A DNA stretch of 64,000 nucleotides, taken from contig BAYV01000013.1 in assembly GCA_000710935.1 (NCBI GenBank), positions 62,001 to 126,000 of the forward strand, given 5' to 3'. Under the pieces are notes generated by a model. The model saw nothing but the letters and a program-made list of their open reading frames with translations. It made no database searches and had not been told where the DNA came from. Each line of letters starts with the position of its first letter. Position 1 is the first letter of the stretch. Origin of the DNA: Iodidimonas nitroreducens (GTDB lineage: Bacteria; Pseudomonadota; Alphaproteobacteria; Sphingomonadales; Rhodothalassiaceae). The position numbers were made by a program, and so were the translations under genes. This document shows, in pieces, positions 35,295 to 43,801 of the stretch.

Positions 35295-35954
35295 TCAAAG
35301 CGTTGCGCGGTGATTCCACGCATAGGCGCTCTTTCCCGGAAGGGAAGGACCGGCCAATTGTGGAGCAGCAGGCTTTTTGCTGGGCAGCATCCATGAGATG
35401 CGGTGAACGGCATCCTGCGTGGTGATCTTGGCGGGGAAAGTGCCCCAGATCCGTGCATTGCCGGTAGCATTGCCATAGAAAACCAGACGGCCCATGCCGA
35501 CGCTGGCACCACGATTGAAGTGGTACATGCGTTGCGCAAGCATCGCTGGTTCTTCTCCGGCAGCGCGCATGAACATCCAGCCATCCGGGGCATTGAATTC
35601 CCGGGCATGTTCGGCCAAACGCTCGACCGTATCATTGATGGGGTCCACGGTGATCGAGGTGATGAAAACATCACGCCCGACCTTGTCGCCCAATCCTTCC
35701 ACGATCTTGGCAATATGCGCCGTTTGGCTGTGCATCTTGTCATCATCGATCGAGAAGAAATTGACCATGAAAATCTTGTTTTGCATGCGATCTTCATAGA
35801 ACCGCACCGGTTCGCCGGTATGAGACACCGCACGCACATCAGGGAAGCCACAGCGGACATTGAGATCAAGCTGGTGCACCGAGGTGGGTGTCAGGCTCTC
35901 GTTCGGGCCGCATTGTGCGGCGCCGCTTAACAACTGTCGTCTTGTTGTAGACAT
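35295..35954 (-). CDS. ioxB: IoxB, Sco-like protein lacking the copper cysteines
   Basis: The 219-residue protein has the Sco/thioredoxin-like fold but not its catalytic cysteines. Where IoxD has FTSCATVC, IoxB reads FFSIDDDK (66-73), so both Cys are replaced; the third ligand position is retained as His 145 in QRMYHFN. The N-terminus MSTTRRQLLSGAAQCG looks like the start of a Tat signal, but no hydrophobic core follows, so export is doubtful by itself; it might be carried with IoxA. AAAGGA lies 11 bases before the ATG at 35954; an upstream ATG is not needed. It sits between ioxA and ioxC with gaps of 38 and 43 bp. Confidence 0.85.
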   Translation of the reverse strand: MSTTRRQLLSGAAQCGPNESLTPTSVHQLDLNVRCGFPDVRAVSHTGEPVRFYEDRMQNKIFMVNFFSIDDDKMHSQTAHIAKIVEGLGDKVGRDVFITSITVDPINDTVERLAEHAREFNAPDGWMFMRAAGEEPAMLAQRMYHFNRGASVGMGRLVFYGNATGNARIWGTFPAKITTQDAVHRISWMLPSKKPAAPQLAGPSLPGKSAYAWNHRATL

Positions 35955-35992
35955 CGAATTGTCATCCTTTTCGAAAAGTTTCGGTGAGGGGA

Positions 35993-37819
35993 TCAGTCGC
36001 CCTGACCCGGCTCCACAAGATCCCAACGCACCATCATGGCGTGATCCTCATGCACCACATTGTGGCAATGCATGATGTAAGGACCGAGGAAATCGCGCCA
36101 GCGACCGAAGAATTTCACTTCATCGCCCGGTCCGAGTTCCACCACGTCTTTCTTGGTGTCGAGGAAGCTGAAGGGCTCCACCGGCTTGCCATTGACTTCA
36201 AAAATCTGGAATTCTTCCATATGCGTATGCACAGGATGCGCCCAGCTATCGCCGGTATTGCGCCAGGTCCAGATTTCCGCACTGCCTTGCTCGATCTTGG
36301 CATCAGCACGGTTTGGATCCATCAACTCGCCATTGACGGTGAAGAGGCCACTGTCATAGTCGAAGGTCCAGATGCGTTCGCGACGCACTTCGCTGAAATC
36401 GATGGCTGGCTGACGACGCATGAAATCGGGGATCCGCGATGGATCTTCGACATCACCCGCCTGCACGCGGAACTGCATGATCATATCGCCTTCATCGAGC
36501 TGACGGCCGCTTTGACCGGCGCCATCTTCGCGCATGCCCAAACGGTTGACGATGTAGACATTGTCACCGGCATTGAAATTCGAGAAATCGATGATCACGT
36601 CCGAGCGATTGGCCACCCAAAGCTTGAGGGTTTCCGATTCGATCGGTGTTTCACGCAGATTGCCGTCGTTCGACAGGATGATCCAGTTGGTTGCCCTTTG
36701 GGCATTGGGATCGGCACTGTCTGTGGCCAGATGCAGTTCATAGAGTCGGCTTGGGCCGCCATTCAGAATACGGAAGCGATATTTGCGGCGTTTCACATCC
36801 AGATAAGGCTGGATGGTGCGGTTCACCGTCATGGTATCGCCCAGCATCCCAAAGGTTGTGTGCTGGAAGCTTGGCAGATATTCGCCTTCGATATTCTGAA
36901 TATCGGGGGAGAAGAAATCCCAGACCACCTGACCATTTTCATCGAACTGAACGTCATGGATGATGAGGGGGATGTCGTATTCCCCGCTGGGCAGCCGGAA
37001 GGCATCGGGATTGGGATCATTTTCGTTGTCGGAATCTTTCTCGTCGAACAGGAGATAGAAACCGGCATGACCCGCATACACATTGGTGGCCGTGAAATCG
37101 AGGCGATGATCATGATACCACAAGGTGGTCATGCGCTCATCGTCATTCTTACCGGATTGATCGCCCGCCGGGAAGTTTGCGTAATGATGATCCCAGAATT
37201 CGCCGGGATTGAAATAATCCTGGGGGATACCATCCGATTCCGACGCCGTATGGCCGTTATGCAGATGGATTGAAAAGCTGGGAACCGCGAAATTCACGTT
37301 ACCCGTGCCGATTTCCGGATGTTCATTGATGCGACGAACGAAAACAGGCTCGCCATATTTGGCCTTATAGGTCGGCCCCGGTGCGATATTGGTAAAGTTC
37401 GGACCGGTGAAGGTATAATGCCACGATCCCTGATTATAGGGGGGCTGTGGATGATACACCCAGCGCGATTCCTGCAAACGTTCATAATAGAACTTTTGCG
37501 GCGCAAATTTATCGAACAACTGATGCCGTTCGGGATCAGGCGCCATGCCGCCCAATATGGGATCAAGCAGATCAGATTGTGGCACGGATTGCGCAACAGG
37601 CATCCGAAACAGGGGGGCCGTAAAAGGGGTGACTTTAGGGCTTGGTCGGGACACCCATGATGGCCTGAATGTTTGAGGGAAAATAAGCCCGGTTTGTGGG
37701 AAATTACCGGGTGTGCGCTCGATAACATGCTGTTTCGGCGCACTCATTGCATACTTCGACGCGAGGCCCGCACCAGCGGCAGCGGCACCCAGCTTCAAAG
37801 CATCTCGCCTTTTGAACAT
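35993..37819 (-). CDS. ioxA: IoxA, iodide-oxidising multicopper oxidase
   Basis: IoxA oxidises iodide to I2 with oxygen as acceptor, extracellularly or at the envelope. The 608-residue protein has a Tat signal (FKRRDALKLGAAAAGAGLA) and the four multicopper-oxidase copper motifs: HLHNGH (185-190), WYHDH (234-238), HPVHTH (528-533) and HCHNVVHEDHAMM (584-596), giving type 1 ligands Cys 585, His 590 and Met 595. HLHNG instead of the common HxHG is a visible variant. GGAG lies about 9 bases before the ATG. The set of neighbours (three Sco-like proteins, cytochrome, IoxC) is what separates it from laccase or bilirubin oxidase. Confidence 0.9.
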   Translation of the reverse strand: MFKRRDALKLGAAAAGAGLASKYAMSAPKQHVIERTPGNFPQTGLIFPQTFRPSWVSRPSPKVTPFTAPLFRMPVAQSVPQSDLLDPILGGMAPDPERHQLFDKFAPQKFYYERLQESRWVYHPQPPYNQGSWHYTFTGPNFTNIAPGPTYKAKYGEPVFVRRINEHPEIGTGNVNFAVPSFSIHLHNGHTASESDGIPQDYFNPGEFWDHHYANFPAGDQSGKNDDERMTTLWYHDHRLDFTATNVYAGHAGFYLLFDEKDSDNENDPNPDAFRLPSGEYDIPLIIHDVQFDENGQVVWDFFSPDIQNIEGEYLPSFQHTTFGMLGDTMTVNRTIQPYLDVKRRKYRFRILNGGPSRLYELHLATDSADPNAQRATNWIILSNDGNLRETPIESETLKLWVANRSDVIIDFSNFNAGDNVYIVNRLGMREDGAGQSGRQLDEGDMIMQFRVQAGDVEDPSRIPDFMRRQPAIDFSEVRRERIWTFDYDSGLFTVNGELMDPNRADAKIEQGSAEIWTWRNTGDSWAHPVHTHMEEFQIFEVNGKPVEPFSFLDTKKDVVELGPGDEVKFFGRWRDFLGPYIMHCHNVVHEDHAMMVRWDLVEPGQGD

Positions 37820-38445
37820 AAGGATTTCTCCAGGTTGACGTGTCGATCCGCGATTCCCTGAAGACGGATGCCATCAGGGTTGTGAGAAAGCTTTGCATGC
37901 ATGGCGCGAAATTCACGCGAAGCATGATCTGATCAAGCGATTTGAATGCGGTGGGGAAACAGCTTTAAAGATGTGTTTGGCCGTGTATAACGAGATTTTA
38001 TCGTCATTATCTACGAAACACTTTTAAAGCGATCATTATCTATGAACTACCCGCATTAAGACTCATATTCACTCAACCAAAAAGGGCCGCACTCACTGTT
38101 GTCATTTTTCGCCTTATTGTGAATTAATGCAAGCCCATATTTCGCCACATTCTTAAAAATAGACAAATCAATGCTGTTGTATGTATTTTATACATAAGAA
38201 ACAATAATTTATATTCACATTGCATTTATGTTATTGCGTTGAAACATTTAGAAATACACCATATAGATGTTCTGAAGGTTGTGGGATGTCTGCGCTTTTC
38301 GGTAGAATCAACTGCATTTCACGAATTTGTGTCTGACGATCTATAGTTAAAAAAATTAACAAGTTTTTTAACACTCATGATGATAGGATGTGTTTAGAAT
38401 AAATCCTTAAAGTATTGTTAACACTCTGGCCGGAATGTGCGATAG
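37820..38445. other. AT-rich divergent spacer between ioxA and gspE
   Basis: This 626-bp region has no credible gene and is far more AT-rich than its surroundings, especially 37970-38430. It must hold the promoters of the ioxABCDEF and gsp operons. Visible elements are the inverted pair at 38346-38372 and a 9-bp direct repeat TTAACACTC at 38368-38376 and 38418-38426, exactly 50 bp apart. Confidence 0.7.
38346..38372. promoter_or_regulatory. Inverted repeat upstream of gspE
   Basis: GTTAAAAAA (38346-38354) and TTTTTTAAC (38364-38372) are perfect inverted halves around a 9-base spacer that itself contains ATTAAC. The element lies 74 bp before gspE. In such AT-rich DNA it could be an operator or simply composition. 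Confidence 0.35.
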
Positions 38446-40161
38446 ATGAAGACCATGGAAACGCCTTTGGCTGATCGCGATGAACGCTTGGCGGCCTTGC
38501 TGATGGATGCTGGCCGGATCGAGCATTCAACGATCGAGCGTGCGCGCCTCATTGCTCAGACTACGGGGGATTCTCTCCCTCTTGTCTTGCTGAAACTCGG
38601 CATGATGGCGGAGCGGGATCTGGCGATGGCTTTGGCCCGCTGCCATGGGCTGAAGCTTGTGGAACAAGATGCTTTCCCCGCACAGGCGATCCCGGGCTTA
38701 TCGCTGAGCACCCGCTTCTTGCGCGAAGAGCGTGTTTTGCCCCTTGCCCTCACTGATGATCGCCTTGATCTGGCGATGGCTGATCCCGGGGATGATTTTG
38801 TTCGGCAGTCATTAGCGATGATTGCCGATGTGCCGGTGGTGTTGCATGTGGGGCTGCCTACAGAAATCGAGCAGGCGATTGATCGACTCTATGGCTCGGT
38901 GCAGGCGACCGAAGATCAAATGGATCGCACTCATAATGCTGCTGAAGACGAGGGGTTTGAAACCGATATCGAACGCTTGCGCGATCTGGCCAGCGAAGCG
39001 CCGGTGGTGCGGTTGGTCAGCCGGATGATCGAGGATGCGATCGATTTGCGCGCCTCGGATATTCATCTGGAGCCTTATGAGCAGCGTTTGCGCCTTCGCT
39101 ATCGGGTCGATGGCGTTTTGCAAGACGGTGAAGCGCCACCCTTACGCCTGAAATCGGCCATCGTTTCGCGTCTGAAGATCATGGCCAAGCTCAATATCGC
39201 CGAGCGTCGCCTGCCGCAGGATGGGCGGATCAAGCTGGCGGTTCGCGGCTCTGCCATTGATCTGCGTGTCTCCACCTTGCCGTCTCTTTTTGGTGAAGGC
39301 GTGGTTTTGCGGGTGCTCAATCAGGATCAGTTGAGCCTTGAGTTCGGGGCCTTGGGCATTGGCGGCAAAACCCTTGAGCGGTTGCTGGAAGGCCTGCAGC
39401 GCCCCAATGGTATTTTTCTGGTCACCGGGCCCACGGGTTCGGGAAAAACCACCACCCTTTATGCGGCGCTTTCCCGCTTGAATGAAGCAGGCACCAAGAT
39501 CGTGACCGTGGAAGATCCGGTTGAATATCAGCTTGATGGGGTCAATCAGATACAGGTGAAGCCCGCTATTGGTTTGACCTTTGCCAATGCCTTACGCGCC
39601 ATTTTGCGCCAGGATCCCGATATCATCCTGATCGGTGAAATTCGCGATCTGGAAACAGCGCGGATTGCTGCCCAGGCGGCGCTGACCGGGCATCTGGTGT
39701 TGTCCACTTTGCACACCAATAGCGCTGCGGCTTCGGTTACCCGCTTGATGGATATGGGGCTTGAAAGCTATCTGGTCACCGCCACGCTGAATGGCGTTGT
39801 GGCCCAAAGATTGGTGCGCCGCCTGTGTGATGCGTGCAAAACGCCTTATGCCATCAGCCCGGAGCTTTATGATAAGCTGGGCTTGAAGAAACTGGGGGCG
39901 CTTTTATCTGCCACCCTTTATCAGCCCATGGGTTGTGATCACTGCCATCAAAGCGGCTATCGCGGCCGCACCAGCCTTGTGGAAATTCTGGTGATCGATG
40001 ATCATCTGCGCCGGATTATCCTGAAAGATGGGGATGCATCAGAAGTGCAGCGGGCGGCGCTGGAAGCCGGGATGGTGACCCTTTATGAGGATGGTATGAA
40101 GAAAGCCCTGGCCGGAGAAACGTCGGTCGAAGAAGTGCTCCGCACGGCGCGGGATGGGTGA
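38446..40161 (+). CDS. gspE: Type II secretion ATPase GspE
   Basis: GspE is the hexameric cytoplasmic ATPase that drives the pseudopilus of the type II secretion system. The 571-residue protein has an N-terminal GspE_N/MshEN-like domain (about 10-150), Walker A GPTGSGKT (328-335), the Asp box TVEDPVEYQ, Walker B IILIGEIRD (393-401) and the His box TGHLVLSTLHTN. The zinc-binding tetracysteine is CDAC (461-464) with CDHC (497-500). ATGs at 38446 and 38455 are both possible starts. It opens the plus-strand gsp operon and overlaps gspF if the first ATG of that frame is used. Confidence 0.95.
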   Translation: MKTMETPLADRDERLAALLMDAGRIEHSTIERARLIAQTTGDSLPLVLLKLGMMAERDLAMALARCHGLKLVEQDAFPAQAIPGLSLSTRFLREERVLPLALTDDRLDLAMADPGDDFVRQSLAMIADVPVVLHVGLPTEIEQAIDRLYGSVQATEDQMDRTHNAAEDEGFETDIERLRDLASEAPVVRLVSRMIEDAIDLRASDIHLEPYEQRLRLRYRVDGVLQDGEAPPLRLKSAIVSRLKIMAKLNIAERRLPQDGRIKLAVRGSAIDLRVSTLPSLFGEGVVLRVLNQDQLSLEFGALGIGGKTLERLLEGLQRPNGIFLVTGPTGSGKTTTLYAALSRLNEAGTKIVTVEDPVEYQLDGVNQIQVKPAIGLTFANALRAILRQDPDIILIGEIRDLETARIAAQAALTGHLVLSTLHTNSAAASVTRLMDMGLESYLVTATLNGVVAQRLVRRLCDACKTPYAISPELYDKLGLKKLGALLSATLYQPMGCDHCHQSGYRGRTSLVEILVIDDHLRRIILKDGDASEVQRAALEAGMVTLYEDGMKKALAGETSVEEVLRTARDG

Positions 40162-40165
40162 TTTT

Positions 40166-41425
40166 ATGGCTGTTTTCAGCTATCGCGCCGTGGATCAATC
40201 GGGTCGGCTTGTGGAAGGCACCTTTCATGGGGCGGATCAGGCGGCCCTGATCGCGCATTTGCGGGGGCAGGGCTTGCAGCCGGTGCAGATGACCGATCTC
40301 AGCCGAAAAGATGCCGGGATTTTTTCGGGTGGTCTTTTCTCTCGCGCCGGGCGCCTGGGCTTTTCGCTGGATCAGGCAAAGGCTAAAAAGCTGACATCTG
40401 GCGGTTTGGCGATGATGAGCCGTGAATTGGCCACCCTTCTCGATGCCGGATTGCCATTGGAGCAGGGTCTGCAGATGCTGGCACAGCAGGATGGCGGGCG
40501 CACAGTGGCAGCAAAGGTTGCGGGTGGCTTGCTGGAAAAGGTTCGGTCCGGCGCGTCTTTTGCCGATGCCTTGCAAGATCAAAGTGAGAATTTCCCCGGC
40601 CATTTCATCGGACTTGTGCGCGCGGGCGAGGCGGGCGGCACCCTTGATCGGGTTCTGCTCAAGCTGGCCGATAGTTTGGAGCGGAGCCATGCCCTGGCGC
40701 AGGATATCCGCTCGGCCCTCAATTATCCGATCCTGATTCTGGTGGCTTCGGGAGGGGCGGTTCTGGTCCTGCTTTTGGGGGTGATCCCGGAATTCGAGCC
40801 GCTGTTCAGCAGCGCGGGCAATGCCTTGCCGATGTCGGCGCGGATCGTGATGGGGGCTTCGCGGCTTTTGCAGAAATTCTGGTGGGCTTTGCCGCTGGCG
40901 ATTATCATTTTTTACATTATTATGCGGTTTATTTCGGCGGATGCATCCTTGCGGGCGCGGATTCAGGGGCTATGGCTGGATTTGCCCTTGATCGGCCCTT
41001 TGATGCGGAAAATCGAGGCGGCGCGTTTTTGTGGCACTTTGGGAACCTTGATCGAGAATGGTGTGGATGTGGTGCCGGCCTTGCAGATGAGTGGAAAAAC
41101 CTTATCCAATGCCCGTTTGGTGCGGGCTGTGGAGCAGGTGGTACCGCGCTTGCGCCGGGGTGAGGGTTTGGCCGAACCGCTGGTTGAAGCCGGGGTGCTG
41201 CCCCCCCTTGCGGCGCGCCTCATTCGGGTGGGGGAGCAAAGCGGTCGCCTTGATGTTATGCTTTTGACCACGGCGCGCATCTATGAAGGGGAAATCGGCC
41301 GCGAAACCCGCAAACTCGTTTCGCTGCTGGTGCCGATGGTGACTTTGTTTCTGGGTATTCTTGTGGCGGGGATCATCGGGTCCATCCTATCGGCGATTCT
41401 CACCTCTTATGATTTGCCTTTTTAG
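40166..41425 (+). CDS. gspF: Type II secretion inner-membrane protein GspF
   Basis: GspF is the polytopic inner-membrane platform protein. The 419-residue product starts MAVFSYRAVDQSGRLVEG, typical of GspF, and has two T2SSF domains, each with membrane segments (about 170-195, 215-240, 375-400) and signatures such as MMSRELATLLDAGLPLEQG and RFCGTLGTLIENGVDVVPAL. The ATG at 40166 is preferred because GGGTG lies 5 bases upstream; the frame opens at 40154, inside gspE. It follows gspE by 4 bp. Confidence 0.95.
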   Translation: MAVFSYRAVDQSGRLVEGTFHGADQAALIAHLRGQGLQPVQMTDLSRKDAGIFSGGLFSRAGRLGFSLDQAKAKKLTSGGLAMMSRELATLLDAGLPLEQGLQMLAQQDGGRTVAAKVAGGLLEKVRSGASFADALQDQSENFPGHFIGLVRAGEAGGTLDRVLLKLADSLERSHALAQDIRSALNYPILILVASGGAVLVLLLGVIPEFEPLFSSAGNALPMSARIVMGASRLLQKFWWALPLAIIIFYIIMRFISADASLRARIQGLWLDLPLIGPLMRKIEAARFCGTLGTLIENGVDVVPALQMSGKTLSNARLVRAVEQVVPRLRRGEGLAEPLVEAGVLPPLAARLIRVGEQSGRLDVMLLTTARIYEGEIGRETRKLVSLLVPMVTLFLGILVAGIIGSILSAILTSYDLPF

Positions 41426-41434
41426 GAGATGGGC

Positions 41435-41938
41435 ATGAAACCCCTGTTCATCACCCAAGGCGCGCAGCGGTCTTCCTGTCGGCAGGCGGTTGAGAGCGGC
41501 TTCACCCTGATGGAAATGCTGGTGGTGATGGCGGTGATGGGGATTGTGGCGGCTTTGGCCATGCCGCGTTTTCATCATGCCCTGCCGGGCCTGGATTACA
41601 CCCATGCCGTGCATAATCTGGCCTCCGCCCTGCGGCAAACCCGTGCAGCGGCTATTTCTTCGGGGCAAATGCGCAGTCTGGAACTGGATATCGATGATGC
41701 CGTCTATCGCTATCCGGGCGTTCCCAAAGCCGACATTCCGGCCGGGATCGATATCGATCTTGTGGCCGGGCGCGAAGGGTTGTCCCGTGTCGATCAACGG
41801 GCACGCTTTGATTTTTATCCCGATGGGTCGTCGGCGGGGGGGCGGATTGCTTTGGCTCAAGGGGATCGGCTGTCAATCCTTGCGATCGATTGGTTGACCG
41901 GACGCATCGAGATCAAGGATGACGCCGATGGTTTTTAA
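41435..41938 (+). CDS. gspH: Type II secretion pseudopilin GspH
   Basis: GspH is a minor pseudopilin at the tip of the T2SS pseudopilus. The 167-residue protein carries the prepilin peptidase site VESG-FTLMEMLVVMA (cleavage after Gly 22, with Glu at +5) followed by one hydrophobic helix and a beta-rich domain with FYPDGSSAGGRI near the end, the GspH hallmark. The ATG at 41435 lies 6 bases after AGGAG; the ATG at 41429 touches that site. It lies directly after gspF. Confidence 0.9.
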   Translation: MKPLFITQGAQRSSCRQAVESGFTLMEMLVVMAVMGIVAALAMPRFHHALPGLDYTHAVHNLASALRQTRAAAISSGQMRSLELDIDDAVYRYPGVPKADIPAGIDIDLVAGREGLSRVDQRARFDFYPDGSSAGGRIALAQGDRLSILAIDWLTGRIEIKDDADGF

Positions 41939-42029
41939 AGGCACGACCTATTCAAAAAAGAGTGTTCCTTTAATTTCGCACTTGCTAAAGATGCATTTCG
42001 GATTTGGGGCATGATCAGGGTTCTCGTCC

Positions 42030-43217
42030 ATGCGTTTTGATATCAATCAGCTTGGCCGCACGGCGAAACAGCTCTTCTCATGGTGGATGAGGGAACTGGC
42101 AGGCCTGTTGCCGGTGGCTTGGCTGGCACGCGCCGGTCAATGGCGGCGGACCCTTGTGTTCGAGATCGGTCAGGATCAGGTTACGGCTCGCCTTTATAAG
42201 GGCAATGGCCCTTGTGCCCTATCGGGTCAAGACCGTGGGCCAACGGACCATAAAGACGAAGGCAGCGTGATTTTCGAGGCTCCTTATGATCGCGACCGAC
42301 CTGCCGCTTTGGCTGATGCCCTTAATCACCCGAGCCTTCAGGCTTTGCCCGAAGTGGATCAGGTGCATGTGCTGATCCCCAAGGATCGGGTTTTGAGCCG
42401 CGCCATCCATCTGCCCTTGGCGGCCCGCGATAGCCTGGCGCAGGCTGTTTTATTCGATCTGGATCGCCAAACGCCTTTCCAGCCGGAGCAGGTTTATATC
42501 GGGTTGAAAAATCCGCTGATCGATCAAGCCGCCGGGCGCATTAATCTGAGCATCGATCTCATGCGCCGGGAAGATTTAAATCCTCTTCTTGATGCTTTGA
42601 AGCAGGCCGGGGTCAAGCCGGATGCTTTGCGGGCCTCGGTTTTGGGGGCGGATCTTTTGCCGGATCATCATCGCCTTGAAAAGCCCGGTTTTTCGCGTCT
42701 TAAAACGGTATCGATCCTGCTGCTGGCGGGTCTTTTGCTGCTGGCTTATTGGCTACCCCAAAATCGGCTGGACGAGGCCCGCGCGAATTTATCCCAAGAG
42801 CTTTTGGAAACCCGTAAGAAAGCTTTGGCGGTCGATGATCTGATGCGTGATCTTGAGGCTTTGCAAAATCGCCAGACCCTTCTTTTTGAGCGCAGAGCGG
42901 CAGAGCCGATGGCCCTGACCTTAATGAACAGCTTGAGCAAAGCCCTGCCCATGGATGTTTTTCTGATCGAATTTTCATATGAAAATGGGGTGGTCTCTCT
43001 CACCGGATTTGCGGATCGGGCCTCCACTGTTTTATCGGCGGTGGAAGATATCGATCTTTTTCATCAGGCGCGTTTTGTGGCCCCGGTCACCCAGGATCAG
43101 CGCATTGGCCGCGAGCGGTTCAGCCTGGCTGCGGATATTTTCATGCCCAAGGCAGGAACGCCGCAAAATGCGGCCATCAAAAACGACAGCGCAGCGCGTG
43201 TGAGGGGCGGGCGATGA
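42030..43217 (+). CDS. gspL: Type II secretion protein GspL
   Basis: GspL links the ATPase GspE to the inner-membrane platform. The 395-residue product has a cytoplasmic actin-like part (AVLFDLDRQTPFQPEQVYI near 145), one membrane helix (TVSILLLAGLLLLAYW, about 232-247) and a periplasmic coiled-coil and ferredoxin-like part (LTLMNSLSKALPMDVFLIEF). This is the PilN-type GspL variant found in Alphaproteobacteria. A 91-bp spacer without a gene separates it from gspH; its stop overlaps the gspM start (ATGA). Confidence 0.85.
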   Translation: MRFDINQLGRTAKQLFSWWMRELAGLLPVAWLARAGQWRRTLVFEIGQDQVTARLYKGNGPCALSGQDRGPTDHKDEGSVIFEAPYDRDRPAALADALNHPSLQALPEVDQVHVLIPKDRVLSRAIHLPLAARDSLAQAVLFDLDRQTPFQPEQVYIGLKNPLIDQAAGRINLSIDLMRREDLNPLLDALKQAGVKPDALRASVLGADLLPDHHRLEKPGFSRLKTVSILLLAGLLLLAYWLPQNRLDEARANLSQELLETRKKALAVDDLMRDLEALQNRQTLLFERRAAEPMALTLMNSLSKALPMDVFLIEFSYENGVVSLTGFADRASTVLSAVEDIDLFHQARFVAPVTQDQRIGRERFSLAADIFMPKAGTPQNAAIKNDSAARVRGGR

Positions 43218-43801
43218 TCAAAACTCCTTCCTTATTTGTGCGCAGGATTTCGGCTGTTGGGCTGGTTTTTCTGGCCATTGCGGTTTCCTATGAACTGGTG
43301 ATCGCCCCCATCGTGTTTGATTATCGGGCCGGTGTGGCCCAGCTTGAAAAAGATGCCGCCCTTCTCCGGCGCTATCAAAAAGTGGCGCTGTCTGTTGATG
43401 AGGTGGAAGCGCTGAGCCGCGAGGTGCGAAAAGGTCAGGCCCTAAGCGGGGTCTTTTTATCCGAAAGTACGGATTCGCTGGCCGCCGCCCGCTTGCAAAC
43501 TCTGCTTGGGCAAATAGTGACCGCAGCGGGTGGCGATGTGCGATCCCTGCAGGGCCTGCCGGTCGTGGTGCGGGATGGCTTGTCGCGCATTCCCATGCGG
43601 CTGCAATTCATGTCGGATATTCGCGGATTATCCGATCTTTTGTATCGCATCGAAAGCAGCCAGCCGATGATTTTTGTGGATCAATTGCAGATCAGAACGC
43701 GGCTGGAGCGCACATCGGTCAGGGGCGATGATCTTGAGGTGGGGCAGAATTTCCTGATTGAACTGGTGGTCTCGTCCTATCGCCTGCGGGGTGAAGAATG
43801 A
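43214..43801 (+). CDS. gspM: Type II secretion protein GspM
   Basis: GspM binds GspL in the inner membrane. The 195-residue protein has one N-terminal membrane helix (about 14-32), a coiled-coil stretch (VAQLEKDAALLRRYQKVALS) and a small ferredoxin-like domain ending VVSSYRLRGEE. Sequence similarity within this family is weak; order and topology carry the call. It overlaps gspL and the GspC/N-like gene by 4 bases each. Confidence 0.8.
   Translation: MIKTPSLFVRRISAVGLVFLAIAVSYELVIAPIVFDYRAGVAQLEKDAALLRRYQKVALSVDEVEALSREVRKGQALSGVFLSESTDSLAAARLQTLLGQIVTAAGGDVRSLQGLPVVVRDGLSRIPMRLQFMSDIRGLSDLLYRIESSQPMIFVDQLQIRTRLERTSVRGDDLEVGQNFLIELVVSSYRLRGEE

Noticed and set aside
35252-35869. N-terminal extension of the IoxC frame
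   Set aside because: The frame stays open across ioxB on the same strand, but its translation is not protein-like, and the ATG at 35251 has a good ribosome site and is followed at once by a signal peptide.
35984-37273. Long open frame (429 codons) on the plus strand opposite ioxA
   Set aside because: It lies wholly antisense to a gene with clear copper motifs. Its His/Ile-rich composition is the usual mirror of GAT-rich coding sequence.
38346-38372. CtrA-like TTAA sites upstream of gspE
   Set aside because: The TTAA pair is separated by 8 bases (and by 5 for the other pair) instead of the 7 required by the CtrA consensus, and the region is very AT-rich.
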